Shown: positions 18,996 through 28,483, counted from the first letter of the stretch. The stretch is 54,626 nucleotides of DNA from Pseudomonadales bacterium (GCA_028223755.1 JAOIUY010000014.1:1-54626), one strand, 5' to 3'. A program made the numbers and translations. Notes: generated by a model not told the origin, from the letters alone.

Positions 18996-19084
18996 TGAGC
19001 TGCTTAATTTCGCATATAGTTTTGTTTATAGCAACGCGTTAAACTGCCTCAACAGAAATAAATGAAGCTTTTAGGAGTTATCCC

Positions 19085-19567
19085 ATGCCATCGTTTGATA
19101 TTGTATCTGAAGTTGATTTGCATCAGCTTACCAATGCTGTAGACCAAGCCGGTCGTGTTATTGCTAACCGTTTTGACTTTAAAGGTATTGATGCCAGATT
19201 TGAACGTGATCAGCGAACAGTCACTTTATTTGCTGAAGCTGAATTTCAGATTCAGCAAATGACCGACATCTTGCAAAGTGCGCTACACAAATGTGATATT
19301 GATATTGGCTGTATGGATTTTGCAGATATTGTTTTAACGGGTATGCAGTGCAAACAGTCAGTCACATTAAAGCACGGCATAGATACCGATACCTGTAAGA
19401 AAATTGTTAAGGCAATTAAAGGTGAAAAGCTAAAAGTGCAATCGACGATTCAAAGTGAGCAGGTGAGGGTGACAGGCAAAAAACGTGATGACTTGCAGAC
19501 GGTAATCGCTTTTGTTCGCGGGCAGGATTTTGGCCTGCCGCTGCAAGTCAGTAACTTTAGGGATTAG
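19085..19567 (+). CDS. yajQ: YajQ family nucleotide-binding protein (DUF520)
   Basis: It is recognised at once from the N-terminus MPSFDIVSEVDLHQLTNAVD, the FDFKG motif and the C-terminal KKRDDLQTVIAFVRGQDFG. Length (160) is that of the family. Members bind nucleotides; in Xanthomonas and Pseudomonas a YajQ protein binds c-di-GMP and acts with a transcription factor (family knowledge). AGGAG stands eight bases before the ATG. It is divergent from panE and convergent with the SulP transporter. Confidence 0.95.
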   Translation: MPSFDIVSEVDLHQLTNAVDQAGRVIANRFDFKGIDARFERDQRTVTLFAEAEFQIQQMTDILQSALHKCDIDIGCMDFADIVLTGMQCKQSVTLKHGIDTDTCKKIVKAIKGEKLKVQSTIQSEQVRVTGKKRDDLQTVIAFVRGQDFGLPLQVSNFRD

Positions 19568-19587
19568 TTAAGAATTCAGTTAAGGGA

Positions 19588-21156
19588 TTAGTTATCCAGA
19601 CTGTCTTCTGCGATGAAGTATTTAGGATCTTCGATCACATTGACCTCACAGAGATTGCCGGCCTTATGCAGTAGGTTCACACACTCGGCACTAAGGTGCA
19701 CTAAATGCAGTTTTTTCCCTGCATTCAAGTAGCGTTCGGCCAGTGTATCAATAGCTTCAAGTCCCGAGTGATCAGCAACGCGTGAGCGAGCAAAATCAAT
19801 AACCACGTCTTCATTATCTTTACTGATATCAAACTGTTCCAAAAACGAAGTCACTGAGCCAAAAAACAAAGGTCCAATAACCGCATAAACGGTTGAGCCT
19901 TGATGATCTTCGCGCGAAAGAATGCGAATGCGTTTAGCGTGACCCCATGCAAAGACCAGAGCTGAAACAATGACACCCAATACCACAGCAACAGCAAGAT
20001 CGGTTACAACCGTTACTGCTGATACCAATATTAATATCAGTGCATCGCTAGGCGGTACCTTGCCCATAATGCGAAAGCTACTCCACTCAAACGTGCCAAT
20101 AACAACAATAAACATAACGCCAATTAACGCAGCTAATGGAATACGTTCAATTAACGGTGAGGCAACTAGAATAAACAACAGTAAGCAAAGTGCAGCAGTA
20201 ATGCCTGACAGTCGTCCACGGCCACCTGAGTTCACGTTAATCATACTTTGACCAATCATCGCGCAACCACCCATGCCGCCAAAAAAGCCAGTCACCGTAT
20301 TAGCAACACCTTGACCAATACACTCGCGATTACCACGTCCACGTGATTCAGTTATTTCGTCGACCAGTCGCAAAGTTAATAACGATTCAATTAAGCCGAT
20401 AGCCGCTAAAATAATGGCGTAGGGAAGGATGATGCCCAAGGTCTCAAGATTGATAGCAACCATTGGAATATGAAAGCTAGGCAAGCCACCCTTAATTGAT
20501 GCAACATCACCGACAACGCGCGTATCAAGGTCTAAGCCAAATACCAGCAGTGTGACGGCAGCGATAGCCGCCAGTGAAGAGGGGATGATAGTCGTAATAC
20601 GAGGCAAAAAATGAATGATAATCATGGTGATGGCAACCAATCCAACCAGCAACTGCATCTCCGTGCCTTCAAGCCAAGCAACATCAATAATGCTGCCTTC
20701 CATAAAGGTACCGCTTAGCCAGCCTGGCTCGCCTGCCGTTCCAAACTGACTGAGTTGCGCAAGAAAGATAACAATGGCGAGGCCGTTAACAAAACCTAGC
20801 ATCACGGGGTGAGGTACCATACGAATAAATTTACCCAGCTTAAAAATACCAGCACTGATTTGCAGTATCCCCATTAGCACAACTGTAGCAAATAAATATT
20901 CAACGCCATGATCGGCAACCAGCGCCACCATCACGACAGCAAGTGCGCCAGTTGCGCCAGAGATCATACCGGGACGACCACCAATGCAGGCCGTGATTAA
21001 GCCAACGATAAACGCAGAATAAAGGCCTACTAACGGTTCAACACCAGCAACAAAAGCAAAGGCAACGGCTTCGGGAACCAGTGCCAGTGCAACGGTGAGT
21101 CCTGAAAGTAGATCATTTTTAATTGTGGCAACACGGCTTGGGTGAAACTCAAACAT
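19588..21156 (-). CDS. SulP-family inorganic anion transporter with C-terminal STAS domain
   Basis: This is an inner-membrane anion permease. The first membrane block holds the SulP signature ([20 protein letters not shown], then [14 protein letters not shown]). About eleven hydrophobic segments follow. Residues about 415-515 form a STAS domain ([20 protein letters not shown]). The substrate cannot be decided from sequence: sulfate, or bicarbonate as in the BicA-type branch. It is a single gene transcribed away from the PEP-CTERM operon. Confidence 0.92.
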   Translation of the reverse strand: MFEFHPSRVATIKNDLLSGLTVALALVPEAVAFAFVAGVEPLVGLYSAFIVGLITACIGGRPGMISGATGALAVVMVALVADHGVEYLFATVVLMGILQISAGIFKLGKFIRMVPHPVMLGFVNGLAIVIFLAQLSQFGTAGEPGWLSGTFMEGSIIDVAWLEGTEMQLLVGLVAITMIIIHFLPRITTIIPSSLAAIAAVTLLVFGLDLDTRVVGDVASIKGGLPSFHIPMVAINLETLGIILPYAIILAAIGLIESLLTLRLVDEITESRGRGNRECIGQGVANTVTGFFGGMGGCAMIGQSMINVNSGGRGRLSGITAALCLLLFILVASPLIERIPLAALIGVMFIVVIGTFEWSSFRIMGKVPPSDALILILVSAVTVVTDLAVAVVLGVIVSALVFAWGHAKRIRILSREDHQGSTVYAVIGPLFFGSVTSFLEQFDISKDNEDVVIDFARSRVADHSGLEAIDTLAERYLNAGKKLHLVHLSAECVNLLHKAGNLCEVNVIEDPKYFIAEDSLDN

Positions 21157-21575
21157 GGTGTGAATTCTCGAATAGAGGAAAAGTAAGTACGCGTATTATT
21201 GCCTCGAGCCTGAGCTCGTAATGGCAGTGAAAGGCTTGTATCTAAAAGAAGGCCAGTCAGCTGGAATTAGCCTTGAGAGGGGTATCCGCGAAAACGCGCG
21301 CAGTTTAATAAATGCGCTTTGGCAATACAATCACTCAGGCTGTTTGATCGTGTGAATAGCTCACGAAATACGACTATCGCTGTTTTTTACTGCGCTAATA
21401 TGGCGCGCTTTTCCTTAATATTAATTAACCTTTTTGATTAATACGGGTCAGGCAGCTCTTGTTTCATCAAGCTATGTCATAAATACAGACTTTTAAGCTG
21501 TTGATATATATGCGTTATTTTCATTTTATACCTAGAGTAGGTAGTGTAGAGTGTAACTAACAGTTTAATATAGGC

Positions 21576-21604
21576 TTGACTCGCACAAGTTTGGTGTGTA
21601 AAAT
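21576..21604 (+). promoter_or_regulatory. Sigma-70 promoter of the PEP-CTERM-like operon
   Basis: TTGACT (21576-21581), 17 bases, TAAAAT (21599-21604) is a near-consensus promoter. Transcription would begin near 21611, six bases before the first of three consecutive stem-loops. Upstream, 21157-21575 shows no gene or other clear element. Confidence 0.65.
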
Positions 21605-21616
21605 TCTCCACCAAGT

Positions 21617-21693
21617 CCTAAAAGAAATCTTTTGGGCTAACTGCAAGGCCTCATGCCTACCACGCAGTTAAAGTCGGATCCCCTAATCTGACT
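21617..21693 (+). ncRNA. Structured 5' leader of three consecutive stem-loops (candidate cis-regulatory RNA)
   Basis: Stem 1 pairs 21617-21624 with 21629-21636 (8 bp, four-base loop). Stem 2 pairs 21638-21644 with 21664-21670 (7 bp) and encloses an inner AGGC/GCCT stem. Stem 3 pairs 21672-21679 with 21686-21693 (8 bp with one G-T pair, loop CCCCTA). All three fall between the predicted transcript start and a GGAAG ribosome site at 21711. There is no T-run after stem 3, so translational control or ligand sensing is more likely than simple termination. I could not match it to a riboswitch class. It has the length of a c-di-GMP-I (GEMM) aptamer but not its conserved core order. Confidence 0.5.
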
Positions 21694-21720
21694 GATGTTT
21701 ATTTCATCCTGGAAGTACCA

Positions 21721-22434
21721 TTGCTCCCGTTAAATCGGTTGTGGGCCAGAATGAATAAGCTTGTTAAATCTCTAGGGGATTACTCCACTCGTATACTCCT
21801 TACCTTTTGTCTCATTTCGACATTTGGGACTGCTTCTTCGTGGGCGAGTGTTGTTAGTCTTCAATCTGGCGAAATCCAGGATATGGTAGCCGTCGATCAA
21901 GGCGCTCCAGCATTCTCTTTTAAAACCGACCATACCGATGATGGCGCGGTTTTTCTTACCTTCTGGCTTTATATCGAAAATGGCTACCGTGTTGGTTCCA
22001 TAGCAACTCCGGTTTCTTGGAATGCTGATTGGTCTGACCACAGTCTTTTTCAACAACGCATTATTAATCGCGATGAGAGTCCATGGACCTTCTCTATGAG
22101 TATTGATGATGGTGCGAATATATATACTTCTAATGTGTTAGCGCTTGCTGGTGTATCCGGTGATGAAATCAGTCCTAACGTCACAGAAGGCACACTACTT
22201 TTTGACTTCTCTTCGCTTGAGTTCGAATCTGTAGACCTCTCTAATATTTCATCTGTCAGCTTAAATATATCAGGCGTATTGCCGGTTGATAATTATGATC
22301 GTGTTGCTGAATACGAGCTTGCCTTTGAGGTTGGTGACGTTAATCCAGTGCCGATACCTTCATCAATGCTGCTGTTTGCCTCTTCATTAATGCTGCTCAG
22401 CCTAAGAAAAAAAATAATTAAATCGTTTAAATAA
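21721..22434 (+). CDS. Exported protein with PEP-CTERM-like sorting tail (paralogue of the next gene)
   Basis: The first codon is probably TTG at 21721, five bases after GGAAG; ATG at 21751 lacks a ribosome site. A signal peptide ends near SSWA-SVV. The middle is a beta-rich secreted domain of unknown function. The C-terminus, VPIPSSMLLFASSLMLLSLR followed by basic residues, is a PEP-CTERM-type signal: a VPxPSS motif, one hydrophobic helix, then Arg/Lys. Such proteins are cut and transferred by an exosortase, which is not in this window. The shared FLTFW, NRDESPW and AEYELAF segments show it is a duplicate of the following gene. Confidence 0.75.
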   Translation: MLPLNRLWARMNKLVKSLGDYSTRILLTFCLISTFGTASSWASVVSLQSGEIQDMVAVDQGAPAFSFKTDHTDDGAVFLTFWLYIENGYRVGSIATPVSWNADWSDHSLFQQRIINRDESPWTFSMSIDDGANIYTSNVLALAGVSGDEISPNVTEGTLLFDFSSLEFESVDLSNISSVSLNISGVLPVDNYDRVAEYELAFEVGDVNPVPIPSSMLLFASSLMLLSLRKKIIKSFK

Positions 22435-22481
22435 TTCTCTCAAAGTAGAGTGAGTTAAGAAGAGTTAATAAGGGTATTAAA

Positions 22482-23141
22482 ATGAATAATAAGAAAATAA
22501 AAAATACTATGATTAAATATACTGCGATTAAAAAGATCGGTCGTTCTATTGCACAGTCTATTACACTACTTACTGCTTTATCGATAGCACCTTTTACCTC
22601 GGCAGCTATGGTGTCGCTGGATCTAGATGATATTCTGGGTTTTAGTCAAATTAATTTTTCAGGCGGGGTCAGTGCGCAGACACAGCAAACCAATATTGAT
22701 GAAAATGGCGTTACATTCTTAACCTTCTGGGTAATGGGTAATGGTCAGGCTTCAGCCGATATTGGTAGCGAAAATCTAAGTTTAGATTGGAGTGCATACG
22801 ATACTTTTTCACAATCTATTTTAAATCATGATGAAAATCCTTGGGACTTTTCTCTTTCAGCATCTGATGGGGCGACTACTGTGACGTCTAATCCGGTCGA
22901 AATAGGAGAAGATGAAGAGCAGGTGTTATCAGTTGATTTATCATCATTAGCAAATCTCAATAATATTGAAGAGATTTACGTCACCATTTCTGCGGAATTA
23001 CCATTGCCAGGTAATGATAGTGTCTCGGAATATGAATTAAGTTTTCAGGTGAGCGAAGTGCCACTACCAGCATCATCATGGTTGTTTAGTTTATCGGTTG
23101 CTACATTGATTATTGTTCGAAGAGGCAGATTAAGCGCTTAA
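22482..23141 (+). CDS. Exported protein with PEP-CTERM-like sorting tail (VPLPASSWLF type)
   Basis: The signal peptide ends near PFTSA-AMV. The secreted domain shares FLTFW, a DENPWDFSLSASDG block and SEYELSFQ with the product 48 bases upstream, so the pair arose by tandem duplication. The tail VPLPASSWLFSLSVATLIIV plus RRGR is a common gammaproteobacterial PEP-CTERM variant. AAGGG precedes the ATG. It is probably co-transcribed from 21576 and ended by the large hairpin at 23195. Its role is unknown; matrix or surface association is inferred from the sorting signal. Confidence 0.78.
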   Translation: MNNKKIKNTMIKYTAIKKIGRSIAQSITLLTALSIAPFTSAAMVSLDLDDILGFSQINFSGGVSAQTQQTNIDENGVTFLTFWVMGNGQASADIGSENLSLDWSAYDTFSQSILNHDENPWDFSLSASDGATTVTSNPVEIGEDEEQVLSVDLSSLANLNNIEEIYVTISAELPLPGNDSVSEYELSFQVSEVPLPASSWLFSLSVATLIIVRRGRLSA

Positions 23142-23194
23142 GTTATCTTACGAGAAGTTATCGTGCGAGAAGTTATAGCGCAATAAGTTTTACG

Positions 23195-23268
23195 CTGGAT
23201 TGAATGTGACTTTACGAAAAGTACCCCTTGCTTACGGAAGTCACATTCAATACCAGTTTATTTTTTTT
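23195..23268 (+). terminator. Long terminator hairpin after the PEP-CTERM-like operon
   Basis: A perfect 14-base arm at 23199-23212 pairs with 23238-23251. It is extended by CTGG/CCAG outside (23195-23198 with 23253-23256, one bulged A), and a T-rich run follows to 23268. Between here and 23610 I see only AT-rich sequence and the hairpin at 23534. Confidence 0.8.
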
Positions 23269-23533
23269 GATTGATTTCTTTTTTACCTAACCTTTTCTTT
23301 ATTACGTTTTTCCTCTCCGGCCTTTGTTTTATTCTTCAGTTTATAATTGTTATTCCTAATAGATTAATTATTGTTCAAATCAGTTTTTTGAATATTCCAA
23401 TCTAACCATGTTTCTAAGCTGTTTAAGAGTGATAGGCTTTAAGTCGTTAGCTATATCGATTTAATCGTTAAGTTTCGATGTTTAACTATCATTTATATAT
23501 ATCAATTTTTTTACAATATCCGAGTCGAATGGA

Positions 23534-23567
23534 GGCGTACCTTATCTAATAAGGTGCGTCTTTTTTT
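23534..23567 (+). terminator. Terminator-like hairpin 44 bases before the porin gene (possible attenuator)
   Basis: Arms 23534-23545 and 23549-23560 pair over 12 positions (two G-T pairs) around a three-base loop and are followed by T7. It lies 393 bases after the upstream operon, which already has its own terminator, and just before the porin ATG at 23611. A leader attenuator for the porin gene is therefore plausible. Confidence 0.65.
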
Positions 23568-23610
23568 CTACGGAATACATTCTAATTTTAAAAAAATATG
23601 AGAGCATCTT

Positions 23611-25056
23611 ATGAAAACTACACTATCGAAAATGATATGTGTGCTTTCATTAAGTGTTGGATATGGATATGCAGCAACTAATGAAGCACCCAGTAACGCC
23701 GAATTGTATGAGATGCTAAAAGCAACTCAGCAGCAACTTTCTTAAGCCAAAGAAAATGTAGTAGGCGCTAATGGCGATTACAGTTTTAAAGTTTTAGATC
23801 ATGCTGAGACTACAAATACAAAACAGCTTTATCAATTACAAGCAATTCGTGACGGCATGTTGCAAAGCAAGTTGACTTTGGGTGGGCAGATTACAGCCTT
23901 AGTTAATTACCAAAAGGCTAACGAAAATACTAAATTTGGCTGGTTAATGCGCCATCTAACTTCAGCTAACCAAATTGGTGAGACATCATCAGAAGCGGTT
24001 ATTCATTCAAGTAATTTGAATGTAACTGCGAAATTAGCCGATAGCTTTACGGGTTATGTTGAGTTGCTTTATAACCCTGAGCAAAATTTTGCATCGGGCT
24101 CTACTATCACCGGTTTACCACGTAATAACGTTAACGTACGTCGTGCCTATATTTTATGGGGCGATCTCGCTAAATCCCCTGTTTATGCATCACTTGGTAA
24201 GATGGATATCCCGTTTGGTTTAAATAATACGGTTAGCCCGTTTACTAATTCGACTAACTGGCATTCATTTGCAGGCCTGGCGTATGGTGGTTTAGTGGGT
24301 TATTCAAAAGAGAATATGCATTTGCGTTTTATGGCGATTCAAGGTGGTGCACAGTTCAGAAATGCAAACGCACCAGTTGAAGGTACTAACGTACCATCAT
24401 TGCTGAATAACTATGCTTTAGATGCAAACATAGACATTGCTATGTCAGGTGATGCGACGTTAAATATTGGTGCAAGTTATCAGTATGGCTCGAGCTATTG
24501 TCAGGGCTATGTTGATGATCCTTCAACACATGTTGTACCAGGTCCTGGTGCACCACCAATTAATACTGTGGCTCAAGGTGTAAAACACTTTAATGCTTGT
24601 GAAGATAACAATGACGCTATCGCTGTTTATTCTACTTATAGCAATGATGGCTTAATGTTATTAGCTGAGTATGCAGAAACATTGAAAGTTTGGCCGGGTA
24701 CCTTTAACCCTTATATCCCAGAGTTTGCTGCAGCAAAGAATAAAACCTTTACTGTTGGTGCGCGTCAGTCAGCGGATGTTGGCTTAGCGAATAATGTTGA
24801 CTTCTCAATTGAGTTTAGCCGCTTTAATGCAGGTCCATCTGGCTCACCTTGGGAGAAGCAAGATCAGTTAGTATTAGGCGCATCTTATTATGTTGCTCCC
24901 AATCTTAATTTATTTGCTGAAGCTGTCCGTGTTGAAGGCTGGGTACCACTTAACTTCTTAAGCGGTGGTAATCCTGGTGGCGTTGTGGGTACTTCATGGT
25001 CAAGCCAGACTTCGACCACTAATGTATTTACATTAGGTATTCAAGCAGCTTTTTAA
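23611..25056 (+). pseudogene. Outer-membrane porin-like gene interrupted by one in-frame stop
   Basis: The ATG at 23611 (GAGAG nearby) starts a signal peptide (MKTTLSKMICVLSLSVGYGYA) and a short helical segment (AELYEMLKATQQQ). Codon 45 is TAA (23743-23745), yet the same frame continues without a break for 436 further codons to 25056. The continuation is a beta-barrel with alternating hydrophobic strands, VRRAYILWGDLAKSPVYASLGKM-like porin strands and a terminal Phe, the outer-membrane assembly signal. The full product would be 481 residues. One base change from CAA, GAA or AAA would create this TAA, so it is a recent nonsense mutation or a sequencing error. A start at the internal ATG 23857 would lack both a signal peptide and a ribosome site. 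Confidence 0.8.
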
Positions 25057-25087
25057 TTTGATTTGATTCATTTTAATAGTTTAAAAG

Positions 25088-25127
25088 AGGCGTTTCGTAT
25101 TTTAGTAGAGTACGAAATGCCTTTTTT
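25088..25127 (+). terminator. Terminator after the porin gene
   Basis: AGGCGTTTCGTA (25088-25099) pairs with TACGAAATGCCT (25111-25122) around an 11-base loop, followed by a T-run. Confidence 0.85.
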
Positions 25128-25265
25128 ATATCTTATTTATGTCTTATAGTTTTCTTTTGTAACCATCTTTTATTATCAATAAGCCTCTTTTTTGTGCCAA
25201 TCAATACCTCTTCTAAAGTCACAGTTTCACTCTAACGTTATATATTAGCGGCAAATTTTATTGCT

Positions 25266-25323
25266 CGTTACATGTTGATACATTTTGTTAGAGTTAAGCG
25301 ATATTTTTTTTACATTTTATCGA
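25266..25323 (+). promoter_or_regulatory. Copy C of a three-copy promoter-like element, upstream of the CXXCH protein gene
   Basis: CGTTACA (25266-25272) and TGATACA (25276-25282) repeat at a 10-base period. Then come 17 bases, and GATA at 25300-25303 preceded by AAGC. Copies with the same spacing occur at 43921 and 51018. Downstream similarity includes TACAGT at the same offset as in copy B. The gene at 25452 starts 149 bases later; a hairpin (CAGTGG/CCACTG, 25342-25364) with T-run loop lies in the presumed leader. Confidence 0.6.
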
Positions 25324-25451
25324 TACAGTCCTCGCTGTTGTCAGTGGTTTTTTTTTGGCCACTGTAAAGTCTGATGATATTTATCATGGCTAAATAAAAA
25401 TAAACCTGCTTATCAAAAGTGGGTAAGCGCTGAATAGCGAGGAGAGATATT

Positions 25452-27239
25452 ATGTTAATTAATCATATGGGATTTCATAAAAAACAATTTTTTATATCCA
25501 TTTTTTCTACGTTCATGTTATCAATGAGTTTACCGAGTCAGGCTGTACCGCAGCTTTACTGTCCAACACCCGGGCTTCACGATGTGGATCCGCGGCGTTC
25601 ACTGATGGTGACTGAGCGGTCGGTGGTTGCTAATGCACTTAGTTTGCGTCAAGTAATGAAGAAGTTAGTCACAGACGCTGGTGTGCCTGGTTTGACACCA
25701 AAAAAATTGTGGAAACAATGGTGGGATACGCAAAATATGAGCCCTGGATTGAACTTGGGTAGTCACTGTGATGATGTCACTAACACTTCGGGTCAAGCGA
25801 CACTGAGTGATTTCCCGTTAGATTGCGAACGTAATGAAGGGGGTGAAATAAGCATTAACCCTTTCAGTCCTAATTCTAGTGAACAGTATATTCCTATTGC
25901 CTTGGTGAATCGTTTAGACCTTGCGCCAGCTAATGGGGCTAACTGTGGCGAATACCGTGTGGTATTTGCGCGTAAAACTGGAATAAACAATGGCGGCGAA
26001 CGTAATCTTATTATTTTTGAAGCGGTATTGGATAACCCAAAACCTAGCTGTGGTTTAGATGGATGCCGCGCAATAGCCAAATTTTGGGCGAACTTATCGG
26101 ATGTTAACTCGCCCGTGATGCGCGCTAAAATGTTAAGGAAGTTCTTTCTAAATGGTATACCGTCTGCGGGTGTTGAGCCGGTTATAAGTGTTGAGAATTT
26201 TTCACCAGGTACAGGGCAGATTCGTACTAATCAATTTCTTTCGGGCAGCAATCAGCAGCGTTGGCAGCTAAGAGAGTTTAAACTAGCCGAGCTGCAAACT
26301 GCTGCGGGTAATACGGTTGGCTTAGAGGTAGTTCCAGTAACAACGAAGGGAACACCGTGGGGTGAGTTATTTGACAATCAATTTGCCGATCCGCGAACAC
26401 TGCCTTTTATGTTGGATTTTATAGCTGAGGTAGATTCGCTAGCGGACCCACAATTAAAAAATATCACTATGGATACTAATGATATTTACAATGCAGGTCA
26501 GAGTACGGCACAGGGCTTTTTAAGTGAGAGTAATTACACGAATCATTTCGATAGTAATGGTCCTTTTGCTGGACAAATACAAACTCAACTAGGCATTTTG
26601 GGAAGCAACTTAACGCCAGAGGATATTGTTAATCGTGCACGCACTCAAAATTGCGCAGGCTGTCATCAGCTCAGTAATTTCGACAATTTAGGCGATGGTT
26701 TAGTTTGGCCACCTTCGTTGGGCTTTGTCCATATTAGTGAGGCAAGTACAGAGATTATTAATGGCGTGGGTCACTTTGAAATTTCAGAAGCGCTTAGTGA
26801 CCATTTTCTCCCGGTTAGAGAAACCATTTTTGAAAACTATCTCGATAATAGCTGTATGCCCTGTCTACTTCAGGCTGATCTCTCTAAAGACGATCTTGTG
26901 TCGACAGGTTCTGGTTATGGTATTGGTGTAGCGACAGGCACGGGAATAGGAATAGGAATAGGAATAGGAATAGGAATAGGAAGTAACGGCGGTATATTAG
27001 GTGGTGTGTCAATTGATATCGAGCCCAAGTCACTTCCCCGAAGAACTGGCAGTGTTGATGCAGTTAAAGCACCACGTCTAGACACCGATAGAGATAAGAA
27101 AAATGATTTGGCTGTTATCGTTGAGCGTTTAGATGACAGTTATCTATCGCCTAGTTCAGCCGAGATTATGCGTTTAGACTTAGAGCGTAAAAAAGAGATA
27201 CCTAGGGAGAACATTGCAGGGACAAATCGGGTGCATTAA
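25452..27239 (+). CDS. Exported protein with a CXXCH haem-type motif and a Gly-Ile repeat, function unknown
   Basis: The signal peptide ends near LPSQA-VPQ. The protein is 595 residues with many cysteines (LYCPTPG, SHCDD, DCERNEG, SCGLDGC). It has one CAGCH motif (Cys401, Cys404, His405) that could bind a c-type haem, although no distant Met ligand can be assigned. Residues 498-509 are six Gly-Ile pairs encoded by six GGAATA hexamers, followed by a charged tail. It is convergent with a DUF1800/DUF1501 pair and shares a promoter-like element with the second such pair, so a functional link to those exported proteins is inferred. The start is ATG 25452 with GGAGAG upstream. Confidence 0.7.
   Translation: MLINHMGFHKKQFFISIFSTFMLSMSLPSQAVPQLYCPTPGLHDVDPRRSLMVTERSVVANALSLRQVMKKLVTDAGVPGLTPKKLWKQWWDTQNMSPGLNLGSHCDDVTNTSGQATLSDFPLDCERNEGGEISINPFSPNSSEQYIPIALVNRLDLAPANGANCGEYRVVFARKTGINNGGERNLIIFEAVLDNPKPSCGLDGCRAIAKFWANLSDVNSPVMRAKMLRKFFLNGIPSAGVEPVISVENFSPGTGQIRTNQFLSGSNQQRWQLREFKLAELQTAAGNTVGLEVVPVTTKGTPWGELFDNQFADPRTLPFMLDFIAEVDSLADPQLKNITMDTNDIYNAGQSTAQGFLSESNYTNHFDSNGPFAGQIQTQLGILGSNLTPEDIVNRARTQNCAGCHQLSNFDNLGDGLVWPPSLGFVHISEASTEIINGVGHFEISEALSDHFLPVRETIFENYLDNSCMPCLLQADLSKDDLVSTGSGYGIGVATGTGIGIGIGIGIGIGSNGGILGGVSIDIEPKSLPRRTGSVDAVKAPRLDTDRDKKNDLAVIVERLDDSYLSPSSAEIMRLDLERKKEIPRENIAGTNRVH
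26943..26982 (+). repeat. Hexanucleotide microsatellite (GGAATA)6 within a coding sequence
   Basis: Six exact GGAATA units (26943-26978) plus a partial one. The unit is two codons (Gly-Ile), so gain or loss changes the length of the linker without a frameshift. Confidence 0.95.
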
Positions 27240-27267
27240 TTAGCATTAAGAGCTTGCCGAGTAAAAG

Positions 27268-27295
27268 CGCCGCCTTAAATAGGCGGCGTTTTTTT
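27268..27295. terminator. Bidirectional terminator between the CXXCH gene and DUF1501
   Basis: CGCCGCCT (27268-27275) pairs with AGGCGGCG (27281-27288) around TAAAT, and T7 follows. The A-run before the left arm is shorter, but the hairpin can also serve the minus-strand DUF1501 gene. Confidence 0.88.
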
Positions 27296-27310
27296 ATCTA
27301 CGGCAAACGT

Positions 27311-28483
27311 CTAACTGATTAACTGTTTATTGATGATGTTGATGTTAGGAAAGACCGTGGCGAGTTCTTTGTGAGTGAGCTGCCAATGTTGTTGTAATAT
27401 CGTTGCAAGCCAGCTACGCGTGTCTGAGGTGGGCTGCAAGTCTCTACCTTGATAAAGCTGTGATTTAGACAGCCCAGGCCACTGCCCAAATACTTGGCCA
27501 CCATTAAGGCATCCGCCGGCTAAAAACAGTGCTGAACCAGTACCATGATCAGTGCCGCCTGAGCCATTAATGGCAACGGTGCGACCAAACTCAGTAGCAA
27601 GTACGACAATCGTGTCATCCCAGGTTTTCCCCAATCCCTGTTTTAATTGTTTTAGTCCTGAGTCTAGTGTTTTAAATTGTCGGTTAAGGCGATTAACTTG
27701 TGCGTTATGCGTATCCCAGCCGCTCATTTCTAACATGGCACAACGAGTGTTCTTCTGTTGATTCAATAATTCACCGCACATTTTTGCCAATTTCGGAAAG
27801 TTAGCGCGCTTTGATTTTTTAGCGTCTTCCGACAGCATATCGCGGGTATTGAGCCCCGCCTGTAAACGTTCGCTCAATAGAGGTTCATCTTGATAAAGCT
27901 GTGCCAAACGATCATATAGATCAGCTTCGGCGTCAGGCAATGTTGAAGGGTATACCGTACTGACAGGAAGTTTACCCCTAAGCGATAGTGGTATAGAGCG
28001 AGCAATCGCTAAGGCTTCAGCTTTTTGAGTTGTTTGTTGGCTGGTTTGATAGTGCATTTGGTAACTCTGAAAAGCGCGAGCTAACCAGCCATCATTATAA
28101 TCTGTACCAGTGAGCCCGCTTTCTAGTTTATCTTGTGCTTCAAAGTGAGAGCGTGTTCGATGCGAAGCCACCGCAACAACGGGTGCCATCTGTTTTTGTT
28201 GATACCACTGGTGCAAGGTTTTGAGTTCTGGATGCAAGCTAAAATCTTTATTAAGCGGCAGTACATTTTTAATAATAGGGTTAATTAAATCGGCGCGATG
28301 TTTTTTTAGATCCGGATCACTGGTTGGGACAACCGCATGTAAAGAATCCATTGCGCCGCGTAAAACAATCCAAACGATTTTGGGTTGGCGTGCACTTGGT
28401 GTATTGGCATATGCGAGAGGTGACGCATGAGAGAGTAACCAGCCGGTTGCACCTAATTTGATAATTTTTCGTCGATTGATCAT
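27311..28483 (-). CDS. DUF1501 protein with twin-arginine-type signal (first copy)
   Basis: The N-terminus NRRKIIKLGATGWLLSHASP is a Tat-like signal with the RR pair. The mature part carries DUF1501 features: KIVWIVLRGAMDSLHAVVP, the SHRTRSHFEAQDKLESG segment, EMSGWDTHNAQ and the late VVLATEFGRTVAINGSGGTDHG motif. DUF1501 belongs to the alkaline phosphatase-like fold and is exported, but its reaction is not established. It lies 7 bases after the DUF1800 gene, and the two families are routinely paired. The start is ATG 28483. Confidence 0.88.
   Translation of the reverse strand: MINRRKIIKLGATGWLLSHASPLAYANTPSARQPKIVWIVLRGAMDSLHAVVPTSDPDLKKHRADLINPIIKNVLPLNKDFSLHPELKTLHQWYQQKQMAPVVAVASHRTRSHFEAQDKLESGLTGTDYNDGWLARAFQSYQMHYQTSQQTTQKAEALAIARSIPLSLRGKLPVSTVYPSTLPDAEADLYDRLAQLYQDEPLLSERLQAGLNTRDMLSEDAKKSKRANFPKLAKMCGELLNQQKNTRCAMLEMSGWDTHNAQVNRLNRQFKTLDSGLKQLKQGLGKTWDDTIVVLATEFGRTVAINGSGGTDHGTGSALFLAGGCLNGGQVFGQWPGLSKSQLYQGRDLQPTSDTRSWLATILQQHWQLTHKELATVFPNINIINKQLIS

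Noticed and set aside
21617-21693. Known c-di-GMP-I (GEMM) riboswitch before the PEP-CTERM-like genes
   Set aside because: GCAAGGCC and GCCTACC recall the family, but order and tetraloop-receptor parts do not fit, so it is left unassigned.
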